From positions 59,327,981 through 59,391,980 of the forward strand of contig NC_083693.1 of NCBI RefSeq assembly GCF_033118175.1: DNA of 64,000 nt. The letters run 5' to 3'. Positions 10,395 through 22,244 of this stretch are shown piece after piece (the first letter of the stretch is position 1; each line of letters begins with the position of its first letter). Source of the DNA: Dama dama (lineage: Eukaryota > Chordata > Mammalia > Artiodactyla > Cervidae). The translations under genes were made by a program, and so were the position numbers. The notes under the pieces are model-generated. The model was not told the origin of the DNA and did not search any database. It saw only the letters and a list, made by a program, of their open reading frames with translations.

Positions 10395-10545
10395 ACATTA
10401 AAATAACAGCTATTATTGAGTATTTACTGTGTGCAGTATCCAACATTAATCACTTCACTTGTATTTTCTCAATTCTCATCACACCTTACTGGATGCATTT
10501 TATCATTGTACTTATGGATTAAAAGCACAGAGGGATGGCACGTAG
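10395..10545 (-). repeat. MIR SINE, antisense
   Basis: 'ttgagtatttactgtgtgc', 'tcaattctcatcacacc' and 'ttaaaagcacagaggga' follow the reverse MIR consensus. Strongly diverged. Confidence 0.6.
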
Positions 10546-12169
10546 TTTTAATGTTACTCATGTAACACAATAGCAGGTCAACTGGAATTGCTTACACACC
10601 CAGTTTGGTATGATTTCATCAGCTTTCCTGTGGTAGCTTTCAAAATTAGATTTCTCTGGACATATGCCTGTTGAGTTTAGTTGGCTTTTTGTTTTGTTTT
10701 TGATGAGTTCCAGAATATGTTTTCTCTCCAGTGGATAGCTATAGACTATTGAGAGCAAGTAAAGAGCAGTCTTTGCATATAAGCAGACTTTGTACAGCTT
10801 GACTTTGCCTATAATCTTTAGTGGAGACACTTCTCTATAGATGGAGACTGCACAGGTTCGCAGTCAAGGGGTCTTTGCTGCACAACAAGGGAAATGGTAA
10901 ACTAGGTAGGTGCTTTGCACACATGTTCCTTTTCTCTCCTGACTCTAAAGAAATTTTTTCTGTTCCTAAGAAATGTTTAGTTAGATCACATTCTAAATAC
11001 ACATTCAGAATGCTTTTCCAATATTTTTATTTTATATTTCATGGACTCATTTTACCTAGAAATTGATAGAAAAAAAAATGTCATTTGATTATGTTTCTGA
11101 ATTATCATTTAATAATACACCATCTCCTGAAAATGTTTACACAAAATGTAACCATAGCATTTTTACTTAATATATTTTTATATTGATCTTGAGAGTTCAA
11201 TGTATTGAGATTGTATACAAGGTAGAAGCTTATTTTTTTCCTTCAGTGACCACAAATTTGTCACCCATTGAAGTTCAGTGGATATTAATAACAATAAACA
11301 TTAGGAAGAAGATGTATTAATAGCAGCATTATTTCTTAAATATGATATTACTTGCAACTTAATCATATCTCACATGGAAAAGAATAATAACTAATATCTG
11401 AGGACAAGCAAAGCAAATTGAAGATGAATCTTGGCCAAAAGGTCGCACTCTCCAGTATCAGTATCCTCAATGGATGAACACATGGTTGGAAGTAAATGAA
11501 TTGTCTTTCACACTTGATTAATGTAAGAAATGCTTTCTGTACTGCTTCACTTCTCTGTACTCATACCACTTGCCCATATCTATCCTGATTTCTATTTAGT
11601 TTCTCTTGTGAAATTACCTAAAATGAAAGAACTATTTAAAAAGTTTTGAGAGATGTCATATGTGGACCTGTAAAAACCATTCAGTACCTGCCAATGTTAT
11701 AGACTCAAATCTAAATGATATGTAAGGAAGAGTCATTTAAAAATTCAGGCTTTTAGTCTCGGTGACTATAGTTTGTGGTAGAACCTACCTTCAGAATGCA
11801 GAATATGATCTGAAGTTGATAGTTATTATATCTGAGTAGCACATCTTTGTGAATATGGCTTTAATTATTTTAACTCAAACTGAAAGTTTTTTTCTCTGAA
11901 TTTCTATAGCATGTGTAGTTTTTAAATACTATTTATTGGCTATTCATTTTCCAAGAATGAGCATTGTCTGTTCCTCATTAATTGAAGAGAGTGATCATAT
12001 CCTTAAAAATACGCTAAGCATTATATACTACCATATGTTGAGTACCTCCTTATTAGCTTTGTTGGGTCTGGAAGTGTTGCCTTTGAATGTCACAATAAAG
12101 TACAATAGGTTTAAACTCAATGAGTAATTTTTCCCATCACCTACTTGACAATAGGCTTTATGTAATGTA
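10546..12169. other. Unique sequence, no gene seen
   Basis: About 1.6 kb without a recognisable repeat. Short frames such as 10558-10830 (minus) and 10821-11066 (plus) show no known domain and have ordinary noncoding composition. Confidence 0.5.
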
Positions 12170-12325
12170 CTTTCACAATTTACATGTAATTTTATCCTCA
12201 GCAGGATGATGTATAATTGTGAACTACAGTATTCCCATTTATCAGAGATGAAAAGAGGTTAAGTGATTTGCTTGAGATCACATGTTAATAAACTGGTATA
12301 TTACAGCTGTAGCGACACTATGTTA
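12170..12325 (-). repeat. MIR SINE, antisense
   Basis: 'attttatcctcagcagg', 'attcccatttatcagagat', 'agaggttaagtgatttgc' and 'gagatcacatg' match reverse MIR in order. Confidence 0.65.
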
Positions 12326-12362
12326 GAATGGAGTTTTTGCACGTTATGATGTGCATGCACAT

Positions 12363-12580
12363 GTGCTAAGTTGCTTCACTTATGTCCAACTCTTTGTGAC
12401 CCTGAGGACTGTAGCCCACCAGGCTCCTCTGTCCATGAGATCCTCCAGGCAAGAATATTGGAGGGGGAGGCTGTTCTCTCCTCCAGGGGATCTTCCCGAG
12501 CCAGGGATCAAACCCACATCTCTTGTGTCTCCTGCACTGGTGAGCAGGTTCTTTACCACTAGTGCCTCCTGGAAAGCCCA
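12363..12580 (-). mobile_element. Bov-tA SINE, antisense
   Basis: Reverse SINE with 'gtgctaagttgcttca', 'ccaggctcctctgtccatg', a B-box region 'ggatcaaacccac' and the head complement 'ctggaaagccca'. A short 'tatgatg' occurs on both sides as a possible target duplication. Confidence 0.88.
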
Positions 12581-12591
12581 TACTATGATGC

Positions 12592-13278
12592 AGTGGAGTG
12601 TTAAAGTAAAGAGAATCGGTAGATCTACCCCAATATATTGTATTAGAACTCTTGTGGCAGCAAAAGATACCCAGATATTTGTCCTTTTCCACTTAATTGT
12701 CTTTCTTTCTGTGTGAAATAGTACTTAACAGTAACTGATTAATTGAATTTAAACTATCTATTTTAATATCTTTTAGAAAAGAACATGTTTAAAATGAACT
12801 ATTTTATGATCTCAGTATTTATAGTTCTCAGGATTGTTAAAGTCTGTGTGTCTGTTTCAGTCTATTTCAATACATTTTTATTTCATATTTTCCTTTGTAG
12901 TAACTATTGTGGTTTAAACATAGTTCAGTGTATACACTATTGTGTTATGTATTTACTTTTAGTGTTTGTGATACGGAGGTTTTCTGGCAGGTTATAGCTT
13001 TGATTATTTTCCCAAATATGTTTATGTTTAGGATTAAAAGAGTAATTGTATCATAGTTTTTAGGCACCACTGATCTTTCAATATCACTCCTGGGATCATC
13101 CATTTTACATCCCTATTTAAAATGTTTCAATGACAAATAAAATGGTAAAAATAATATTTTATTGTACTTGATTTTGCCTTATGACTGCTGATGTAACTCT
13201 GCCTATTTATATCAAAGTTAGGCAAGTCTGCTAGATGTAGATAAATACGAACAACTTGACACTGCTATGTTTTGTTAT
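12592..13278. other. Unique AT-rich sequence
   Basis: No gene or recognised repeat. Confidence 0.5.
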
Positions 13279-13279
13279 T

Positions 13280-13482
13280 TAGTCGCTAAGTCGTGTCTGC
13301 CTCTTTTGCAACCCCACAGACTGTATCCTGCCAGGCTCCTCTGTCCATGGGATTTTCCAGATAAGAATACTGGAGTGGGTTTCCATTTCCTTCTCCCGAG
13401 GACCTTCCCAACCTAAGGATCGAACCTGTATTTGCTGCATTGACAGGTGGATTCCTCAACAACCGAGCCACCTGCGAAACCC
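13280..13482 (-). mobile_element. Bov-tA SINE, antisense
   Basis: 'agtcgctaagtcgtgtc' through 'gccacctgcgaaaccc' is a full reverse Bov-tA. The next SINE begins only 15 bp further on. Confidence 0.88.
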
Positions 13483-13497
13483 AATCAAGACACTATG

Positions 13498-13699
13498 TCA
13501 GTAGCAGTGAAAAGTCTCTCAGTTATGTCCAACTCTTCGTGACCCCGTGGTTGGGTTCCCCGCCCATGGAATTCTGCAGGCCAGAATACTGGAGTGGGTA
13601 GCCATTCCCTTCTCCAGGGGATCTTCCCAACCCAGGAATCAAACCGGGTCTCCCACACTGCAGGTGGATTCTTTACCAACTGAGTTACCAGAGAAGCCC
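13498..13699 (-). mobile_element. Bov-tA SINE, antisense, with target-site duplication
   Basis: Full-length reverse Bov-tA inserted directly beside the previous copy in the same orientation. Flanked by 'aagacactat' at 13488-13497 and 13700-13709, so it is an independent insertion rather than a duplication of its neighbour. Confidence 0.92.
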
Positions 13700-13778
13700 A
13701 AGACACTATATGGTTCATATTAATCTTTAGTTCTGTGACCTATTCTACTTTCCATATAGTGGACCCTTCTTTTTCTTA

Positions 13779-13920
13779 AGTATTTATTTATTTATTTGGC
13801 TGTTCCAGGTCTTCGTTGGGTCATGTGGGATCTAGTTCCCTGACCAGGGTTCAAACCTGTGCCCCCTGTGATGGAAGCGTGGAGTCCTAGCCACTGGCCC
13901 ACCAGGGAAGTCCCAGTGGG
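13779..13920 (-). mobile_element. CHR-type (tRNA-derived) SINE, antisense
   Basis: 'tttatttggctgttccagg', 'gtgggatctagttccctgac', 'cactggcccaccaggg' is the cetartiodactyl CHR SINE in reverse. 'tttttctta' flanks it at 13770-13778 and 13921-13929. Confidence 0.8.
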
Positions 13921-13929
13921 TTTTTCTTA

Positions 13930-15324
13930 TATTCCTGTATCCTGTCCCTGACCACTCACCTGCATCTTGCCTCTGTCATTTCTGGGTCTGCGTGAAAATG
14001 TTCTGAAACTGTCCCAGGCAGTAGGGCTAAGCAATGTTTGTCACTTATCATGACATCTTTGTTCAGAAACCTCTGTGGGACTTAAATGACCCTTACAGCA
14101 TCCAGGAATGCATGAACAAATTCAATGGTGTTTTCTGTTCTTGCCCATCCTTAGAGAATTTAACTGGCAGGGTCTGATAGGGTAGAAGGATTTCTGGTAG
14201 ATGTATTCTATCTTCCATATTTCTCCTGTCTTGCAGCTTTAACAAAGCTTTGGAAATAAAAAAAATTACAATAATTGTTTTCAGGTGTTATGAAAATAGA
14301 AAATGATGTCTCTCATTCAAACTTTAAACTCCTATTTAATTCTTTTCTTGATTCTGGTGGTGGGTGACTGGTGTGTAGGGCTTTCCATAACTAAGAATAT
14401 AATTTTGATCAATTTTAAAATAAATAAGAATTCACTTTTCTAGACTTTTAAATGGAGTCAGGATTTTTCTCCCTCTTGAATTTTGCAGCTGGAATTTTTA
14501 GCAATTTTCTTACAAATTAAATTTATTCTGGTTTCGAAACATATCCAGAAGTTTATGAAAAAGAAAAATATGAATTTCCTGACATTTCTGTGACAAGGCT
14601 TTACATGAAACTTTCATTGTCATCTTCCTAGAACCAAGTGCAGGAAAATACAATCTGGAGCGGAATTTTATTTGCATATTGTTGAACTGAACAGCTTGAT
14701 GCCCTCAATTGGAATCCAGCAAAGTGTACAGCGGGCCACCTGATTTCTCACGGCACAAGCTGAAATAGGAAATGGAAAAGAAAAAAAGGATTTCATTCCA
14801 CTCCAGTTATTTGGTTCAAGTTCACTTTGAAGAGTATGAAATATCTCATTTAATTTAATGTATGCAAATGAAGTCTATAGAGGATAACAGAAATCAAATG
14901 GCAAAGGCTTCCCCAAATGCTGTAACTGAGAGTGAAGCCATTTTAGACTGTTTTTGAAGAGGGTGTCATAACATACCTTTGAAGTAGTTGGTATTGAAGA
15001 CCTTCATACATGTGGAGGAGCCTAGTGATTTAGGATTCAATTAGAAGGATAGTGAGTAATTTAGCTGCACATTAGAGGGCTTTCATCACTTCTAAATTAA
15101 TTTTATTTTTCTTTCTCATGCAAGTGGGAAAAGAGAGTCTGTGACTATGTGTGTTCTCTTCATAAATAAGTTTGTACACATGAAAAATAACCCAAATACT
15201 TCAGCCTATAGAAAGCCTTTGGCTTGAAACACCCAGATAGTTGAAACAAAAGAAGGATGTTGACTGTTTTTTGCTCTCTTCACTTGAACTGTTGTCGCAA
15301 TATTAGCTCATTTTTCTCTTTACA
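13930..15324. other. Repeat-free block with two octamer motifs
   Basis: No repeat or ORF stands out. Two POU-type octamers occur, ATTTGCAT (14670-14677) and ATGCAAAT (14862-14869), inside a 650-bp stretch of even base composition (14580-15230). Possible conserved noncoding DNA, but only alignment could show that. Confidence 0.4.
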
Positions 15325-15560
15325 TTTTTAAAAATTGAAGTATAGTTGATTTATAATGTTGTGTTAGTTTCTGTTATAAAACTAAATTACTCAGTTTTAC
15401 ACATACAAACACATGCACACACGTACACATATATATGTTTTTTCATTATTGACTTATTATAGCATATTTAATATAGTTCCCTGTGTTACACATTTGGGTC
15501 TTATATATTTGTATCTGCTAATTGCAAACTCCTAATTTATCCCTCCCCATTACACATTTT
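15325..15560 (-). mobile_element. L1 3'UTR fragment, antisense
   Basis: 'ttgaagtatagttgattta', 'gttgtgttagtttctg', 'tagttccctgtgttacac' and 'aactcctaatttatccctc' are landmarks of the cetartiodactyl L1 3'UTR in reverse. A small CA-rich patch lies near 15405-15430. Confidence 0.75.
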
Positions 15561-16812
15561 TTTGTTTTTGTTTGCATTTTAAATAATAAAATAACAGATG
15601 TAGCTGCTCTTTGTAAGCTTAGAGTGTGTATGGTTTTAGTTGCAATCTTTAGTGCTGTTATTCTGCACTTACTTAAATTCTGTATCTCCTGTGCTGACAT
15701 GTTATGTTTCAGTCATGAATGTTCTTTGACTACTCAGTTTTATTACTGCTTTGTCTTCAAATTTTCCCTTTTGGCTGTGGGTTTGTCTATCAACTGATAG
15801 ACTTTTAACAATGCAGTCTCTGAAGACCCCCTTATTTAATGTGAAGATTATAAACTGATCTAAAATTTGGCAGATTTTAAATCTCAGGAAGCAATTGAGT
15901 CCCATATTTTCTGGTGAGACTTTTGTTTTAAATTATGTTAAATAAAATGGTATTTATTATAGAAACCTATGCACATAGTAATGAAGATTTAAGCAAAAAA
16001 TATCTATATGCAATATTATTCAATATCATACTGGTCCTTTCATTAGCAATTCTAATGATTTTCACTTCTGTTATTTACCTCTCTGTTTCAAATTATGCAT
16101 ATAATAATTTCTTTGACTTCTGATTTTTTCCCTTTCCTGTTCTCACAATGTATGATTAAACCAATAGTCAGTATTTAAATTGATATAATTTTGTAGATAT
16201 CCACTACTGAACCAAATAGCATATATATTATATAATATATATTGAATATATAATACATATATGCAGTTTTTTCTTTTACACTTTAGTATTGAGATTTAAT
16301 AGTTGAACTGTTCTGTGTTTGCTTAATATTCTGTGAACACTGTGCTTTACTTGCCCAAATGTTCCAACGGATTTCTAGAATATTGCCAGAATAATTTTAA
16401 AGGCTTAAATTCACCCAATAATTTACCAGTTATATTTTTTCCTGCACATATGTTCTCAGACCCCTTGGCACTCTTACTCCCAAAAGAATCCTTGCTCCCT
16501 AGGCCAGAACGCTATTCATTTTGTTCCTCTCCTGGGTTGGAGTTCAGGCAAATATCTAGAGGCAGGGCCAGATTCATGCACAGGCAACTTATGCAGAACC
16601 TTATGTCTTTTCCTTTTTGAAAAACAACTTCATTTAAAAAAAAATCAGTCTCATAATGCTTCTTTAACTGCATATAGAAATTAAACTTTTTAAATAAGCG
16701 TCTTTATATCTTATTCTAGTTTATTTATATAAGCCTTCAGGTTGTCCCTGAATTGTTAAAGCATTTCTGCACTGTTGTTCAATCTTTGTTGCTGTTATTG
16801 CCAAGTGTGATA
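15561..16812. other. Unique AT-rich sequence
   Basis: No gene recognised. A TA-rich palindromic patch lies at 16206-16262. Frames 15522-15797 and 16333-16620 have no identifiable domain. Confidence 0.5.
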
Positions 16813-16813
16813 T

Positions 16814-17022
16814 CAGTTCAGTTCAGTTCATTTCAGTCACTCAGTCGTGTCCGACTCTTTGCAACCCCATGAACCACAGCAAGCCAGTCCTCCCTGTCCA
16901 TCACCAACTCCTAGAGTTTATTCAAACTCATGTCCGTTGAGTCGGTGATGCCATCTAACCATCTCATCCTCTGTCGTCCCCTTCTCCTCCTGCCATCAAT
17001 CTTTCCCAGTATCAGGATCTTA
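16814..17022 (-). mobile_element. BovB LINE 3' end, antisense
   Basis: Begins with the tandem 'cagttcagttcagttca' of the BovB 3' terminus in reverse, then 'ccatcaccaactcctagag' and 'atctcatcctctgtcg'. 5'-truncated to about 210 bp. Confidence 0.88.
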
Positions 17023-17363
17023 ATTTCATCTTTAATTGTAATATTTTGAATGTTTTCTTTCTCACTGACATTTTTTAGAATTTTCTCTGTATCCTTGATT
17101 TTATTTTTATACATATTTTATTTTTTTTCTTCTCTAGTACTCAGTAGGCCTTTGTGTTTATAGACATGAGCTTTCGTTGCAGAAAATTTGCTTTGCAATT
17201 TTTTCCTGCAGTTTAGTTGCAGAAAACATACCTTTGAAATATTCCTCTCTTTGATTTCATCCTTTCGTTAATTATCCTATGGGTTGGCCTTTGGATTTTT
17301 TAAACTATCTAGACTATTGCCTCTTTTTTTTTGCCTTTTTCTCCTATTTCCCATAGACTGTTT
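17023..17363. other. T-rich unique sequence
   Basis: No gene or confident repeat call between the BovB tail and the L1 micro-insertion. Confidence 0.45.
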
Positions 17364-17377
17364 CATCATCCTATTTT

Positions 17378-17429
17378 ATTTATTTATTTTTAAAAATTTT
17401 TTTTTATTAGTTGGAGGCTAATTACTTCA
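17378..17429 (-). mobile_element. Very short L1 insertion, antisense
   Basis: About 52 bp made of a T-rich tract plus 'attagttggaggctaatta', the extreme 3' end of ruminant L1 in reverse. Flanked by 'catcatcctatttt' (17364-17377) and 'catcattctatttt' (17430-17443), a 14-bp target duplication with one mismatch. Confidence 0.7.
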
Positions 17430-17443
17430 CATCATTCTATTTT

Positions 17444-18649
17444 GATTTCTTACTGATTTCCTCATGTGTATATTCAATGCTTTTACTGAACTTGTGATTC
17501 TGGGTTATATTTTAATTTGTAAGAGCTCTTTATTGTTGAATATTTTTTTACAGTGACATGTTCTTATTTTAGTCACTATCAGAACTTTCAGAGTTATTAA
17601 TTATATTCTTTTGCATGAAGATGTTTTACTTTTTTCTCTGGGTTCATTTTTATGTTTGCTCTGTTTTTCATCTTTCACATAATAAGCTTCCTCAAATGGT
17701 TCCTAATTTTAGATGTCTGTTCATATTTAATAGTAAGGCAGAAAAAAGCTGATTAAACTCAGTGTTTTAGTCAAGTTTGCTGATATCTGGATCTTTTCTC
17801 TTTGGTCACACTTCTTCCTTAGAAAATACACATCTTGTCAGTCATGCATAATTTGTGAGGCCCAATGAAAACTGGAAATGCAGAGCTTCTTGTTGAAAAA
17901 TTAAGAATCTGTAGATCCTGAAACTAAGAGTTTGGTCCTTCTAAGCATGTGATCCTATGAGGCTGCAGAAGTTGCATACCCATGAAGCTGGCCCTGTGTT
18001 AAATAGATATTTGCCTGACCCCCAGTGTTCTGGGAACTGCAGTTTTTTGCAGTGAACATATCTTGGCAATTTACATATTCAGATAATCCCCCATTTTTCA
18101 CACCCTGTGCCTTACTTATATCCTCTGCTTGGCCTTTGTCCTCCATTTTGAAGCCCCTCTCTAATTCCTACCGAGAGTAAGGACTGTTTTACCTGGGGTG
18201 GAGTGTTGCATGTTCTGACAGAATGTCAAGAGGCTGACACATGGTGTTCACCCTCTCTATACAGGCTTTTAACCCATCACCCCCTACCTTTCAGCCTACA
18301 TCTAACATTTTCATTCTGGAACCTTTTGTTCCAAGTCCCAAGAACATTTTTACTTTTTCATTTCTTCCTTTTAAAGACATAGTAGTAATTTTTCCATTCT
18401 CCTAATTCAAAATCCATCCCATTCTTTTATCTCATTTCACTCTTCCAAAGATTTGTCGAAATCTCTTGTTTTTTGGTTGCCTTCTCTTCAAATTTCTGTG
18501 ATTTTATACCTCATTTTGCTCCATTGTGTCTTTTGTTGTGGTATGGTATAGAATAGGAGATCAATTGTGTGCCCTATCTGCCATAAGGAAGGAATAGTCT
18601 TTAGAATATTATTTTAAAATGTAAAGTAAATAATAAAAATGGTTAGTTT
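17444..18649. other. Unique sequence, no gene seen
   Basis: About 1.2 kb of T-rich sequence. No repeat recognised with confidence and no protein-like frame. Confidence 0.45.
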
Positions 18650-19085
18650 TTATGATCTTAGTTTTCTGAATGTTAAGGTTTAAGCCAGCTTTTTCATTCT
18701 CCTCTTTCACTTTCATCAAGAGGCTCTTTAGTTCCTCTTCACTTTCTGCCATAAGGGTGGCGTCATCTGCATATCTGAGGTTATCGATATTTCTTCCGGC
18801 AATCTTGATTCCAGCTTGTGCTTCTTCCAGCCCAGTGTTTCTCATGATGTACTCTGCATGTAAGTTAAATAAACAGGGTGACAATATATAGCTTTGACAT
18901 ATTCCTTTTCCTATTTGGAACCAGTCTGTTGTTCCATGTCAGGTTCTAACTGTTGCTTCCTGACCTGCATACAGGTTTCTCAAGAGGCAGGTCAGGTGGT
19001 CTGATATTCCCATCTCTTTAAGAATTTTCCACAGTTTATTGTGATCCACACAGTCAAAGGCTTTGGCTTTGGTGATTATTTTAGG
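18650..19085 (-). mobile_element. BovB LINE internal RT fragment, antisense
   Basis: Translated on the minus strand (18609-18884), it reads the reverse-transcriptase core with NLRYADDATLMAESEEE, keeping the catalytic YADD. Further right, 'gatccacacagtcaaagg' encodes the complement of the AFDCVDH segment. The 3' end of the element is absent, so this is an internal piece. Frames are broken and no functional protein is expected. Confidence 0.85.
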
Positions 19086-19234
19086 TTGGTTTAAAAACTA
19101 CAATATTATACCTATTTCTCTGCATTTTCCTGGCATGTTTTCAGCTGCCCTTCTGACATTCTCTCACACTGACAGGGGACTCTGATTTTTCAAGAATATT
19201 CTGTCATGCATTATGCAAATTACTGAAGAATTTT

Positions 19235-19598
19235 TAAGAGTTACCCAGTGCCCCAAGGATAAAGTCCAAGCTCCCTGACTTCCCCTAACTTCTCCAGTCT
19301 CGTTTCTCACCAGTCTCTTCATACTCTCAAATACCGCCCCACATCTCAGCCCCCTTACACTTGCCCCACCCTTCAGCATCCTTCTTTAAAACACAACTTG
19401 GATGGTATGAGCCAGTACTGAGTGAAGACCCTTGCCACGTGCACTCCATAATGTTTGGGGAGGACACTTAATATTTCCCCTGCAACATACATCACACTAT
19501 ACAACAACAATCTGCTTATTTGTTGAACTTACCTCAAACTTGTGCCCTTCTCTGAGGCCAGGTATATATAGTCTGTTCTGTTTAGTATCAACAAAAGT
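19235..19598 (+). repeat. L2 LINE fragment
   Basis: 'ggataaagtccaagctccct', 'acacttgccccaccc' and 'ccttctctgaggccagg' resemble L2 3' sequence. Interrupted on the right by a Bov-A2. Confidence 0.6.
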
Positions 19599-19606
19599 CC
19601 TGACAC

Positions 19607-19880
19607 CTGCTGCTGCTAAGTCACTTCAGTCGTGTCCGACTCTGTGCGACCCCATAGACGGAAGCCCACCGGGCTCCCCCGTCCCTGGGATTCTCTCCAG
19701 GCAAGAACACTGGAGTGGGTTGCCATTTCCTTCTCCAGGGCATGAAAGCGAAAAGAGAAAGTGAAGTTGCTCAGTCATGTCTGACTCTTAGTGACCCCAT
19801 GGACCGCAGCCCACCAGGCTCCTCCGTCCATGGGATTCTCCAGGCAAGAGTACTGGAGCGGGGTGCCATTGCCTTCTCCC
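19607..19880 (-). mobile_element. Bov-A2 SINE (two A units), antisense
   Basis: Two successive BovA units in reverse (19610-19740 and 19765-19880) joined by 'gaaagcgaaaagagaaagtg', with a CTGCTGCTG run at the start. Target-site duplication 'cctgacac' at 19599-19606 and 19881-19888. No tRNA-derived head, as expected for Bov-A2. Confidence 0.9.
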
Positions 19881-20233
19881 CCTGACACATGATAACGAGC
19901 AAAATATATCTGTGGTATGAATGCATAAAAATGATTTAATAAATGTGTTAAAAATGGTTCTCTGGGGAAAAAAATGTGAATGCTGGCGAACCACCTGCAT
20001 TTGGGTCATCTACCAGGCTGGCAGTCCATTACTGTTAGGTAGCACTGAAGTACACAGAAGTGGGGTACTGCTGCTCAGAAGACAGTTTCACACTGTCTGC
20101 GGTAGGTGAGCAGAGGAGATGGGATGCTGCCAGGAGAGGTTGAGCAATTTATCCTGGAGCTCAACCTTTTAAGACAGATTTTCTGTGATAGTGATACAGA
20201 GATGTGGGGTGAGGGGATGAGGGTGGAAAGGCA

Positions 20234-20336
20234 TAGAAAGAGGAGAGGAAAAAAGGGTGGGGAGGAAAAAGAAAAGAGGGAAGGGAACATGGGAAGGGTA
20301 AGAGGGAGGGAAGGAGAAAGGAAAGGAGGGGGAAAG
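20234..20336. repeat. Polypurine (GA-rich) tract
   Basis: About 100 bp almost purely A and G on the plus strand, interrupted only by a handful of pyrimidines. Low complexity and prone to triplex structure. Frames read through it on both strands are compositional artefacts. Confidence 0.85.
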
Positions 20337-20669
20337 TTTTTTAAAGATAGTTCTAAAAGTGCAATGAGTGACAGTCATATGTATATGTTAGAATTAGGCA
20401 GTGCATCAACCTGAAAGAGTTAATAACTTGGGCTAACCATTTAGGGAAAAAAATGATTCTACAGAAGACCCTAGTCAGAAGTGTTTTTATATTGTTTCTG
20501 TGGCTGAGCAGAAGGCAATAATACTATGCCAATGTCTCACTCCCCTTCTCAAAGATAGTGCAAGTGATTCATTGAAATCACAAAAAGTCCTTTCTATGCG
20601 CGAAACAGTTGAACAAGAGGAATACAATGTCTTCAGTTGTATTTATAGTTCAGCCAGGAAGTGGGAGGT
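20337..20669. other. Unique sequence
   Basis: No gene or recognised repeat. Confidence 0.45.
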
Positions 20670-21050
20670 ATGAATTATTTATAATGTTCCAGGCATAGTG
20701 CTATGTTCCTTACATGCATTTTCTTCATTTAATTCTTAAAATAACCCTACAATACTGGTGCTATTATTACACCCATTTTAAAGACAGGGAAAATGAGGCT
20801 TAAGGGCACCAGTTCTCCAACCTTGCTGAATGTCAGGGAGCTCTGTACAGTCAGACTTCAACTCTATAGGCTAAGATTTATTTTACCTGGACTGAGTACT
20901 AATTATGAGTATATATTTTAAACTAGACAATTCCAACAGGAATAAACTTTTGAGAATTTTTGTCATAGGCTTTGTAATTTACCCAAACTTTCTTGGCTAT
21001 TAAGTGGCAATCTAGGACTCAAGGCCCAAGTCCTTCTGATACTACTGTTG
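20670..21050 (-). repeat. MIR SINE, antisense, possibly interrupted
   Basis: 'ttccaggcatagtgctatg', 'aataaccctacaatactgg' and 'ccattttaaagacagggaa' (20670-20800) fit reverse MIR. 'taatttacccaaactttc' and 'ttaagtggcaatctagg' (20977-21020) fit its remaining head. The ~150 bp between do not match well and may be an insertion. Confidence 0.55.
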
Positions 21051-21286
21051 GTTATCTTGATCCCTTGCTATATCCTTTTGCTAACATCAAAAGACATCAC
21101 TAATGGAATACTGTAGCTTGTTCATTGAAACAAATGCCTATTATTGGTTTAGGATAATTTGGAATATTTGGAAAAAAATTTATTAATAGGATGGTATTGA
21201 AAGAAAGCCATGCTAGACCTAGGATAATATATTTCTCCTGGTTCCATGAAGAAACTTGAAACAAGGTAAGGGTAGTATTGCCACAT

Positions 21287-21511
21287 GGGTTTCCCCAGGT
21301 GGCTCAGTGGGTAAAGAATCTGCCTGCAGTGCAGGAGACACAAGAGACACAGGTTTGATCCCTGGGTCAGGAAGACCCCCTGGAGGAGGGCATGGCAACT
21401 GACTTCAGTATTCTTACCTGGAGAATCCTGTAGATAGAGGAGTCTCGTGGGCTATGGTCCATAAGGTTGCAGAGTCAGACCCAACTGACCCTACTGAGTA
21501 CATAGCACAGA
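21287..21511 (+). mobile_element. Bov-tA SINE with target-site duplication
   Basis: Sense Bov-tA from 'gggtttccccaggtggctc' to 'gacccaactgaccctactg'. 'attgccacat' flanks it at 21277-21286 and 21512-21521, an exact 10-bp duplication. Confidence 0.93.
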
Positions 21512-21521
21512 ATTGCCACAT

Positions 21522-22244
21522 AGTAACCTGCTTCCTTCATGCCAAGGAAATTCTTGACTCAAGAGACCCATGAATGACATTTTACTCTACGATCACCACC
21601 CTTCTTCCATTTCAATAGGATATGGAATGGCATGCACTCAGTAACCCCTTTAATTCATGAGTTTTAAACGAAAAGTTCTAAGTGGTATGTTTTCAAGAAA
21701 TCTTTGATTGAGATATAGTACAAGAATCTAATGGGAATGAAATAAAGTTTCCAAGGTAGACATTTTAAAAGAATGAAGTCTCTTTACAGGAGTATACATT
21801 AAGATATCAGGACATAAGCTATTTATGTGTGTAAAAGAAGAATAAAACTGAGCTTAATGAGATTTAAAGAAGCAAGCCAGCAAAAAGGGGAATATCCACA
21901 TTTAATAATACCATGTTATTAACATGATGATGTCCATGTTAAACATTTTTCCTGACTCTTGTTCTCTTTCATGCTTCAATTGGACAGAAGTTTTGGTTGC
22001 ACTTCATTTTCTCATTAGACACAAAATCAGTGTATCTTTAATGAATGGCAAAAATTAGGAAGTCACATTAATTAGCTGAAGGACCTCTAAAATTTTGCCG
22101 ATTCACTTCTTTCATTAAGAGGAGACAAGATTAATTTTGTGTGTGAAATCTGAGGCAGAACTTCCCTGTTTTTTGAGAGATAGTTAAAGATTTATATTTA
22201 ATATAATAATTATCTTTATGTATGTATATTATATATACTTGTAA
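21522..22244. other. Unique AT-rich sequence
   Basis: No gene or confident repeat. Confidence 0.45.

Noticed and set aside
12351..12716. 121-aa and 108-aa frames on opposite strands
   Set aside because: Both read through a Bov-tA SINE; equivalent frames appear in many SINE copies (13286-13471, 61288-61557, 62254-62577).
20106..20414. 102-aa charged frame (Lys/Glu/Arg/Gly-rich)
   Set aside because: Purely a product of the polypurine tract; the complementary strand gives an equally long Ser/Pro/Phe-rich frame.
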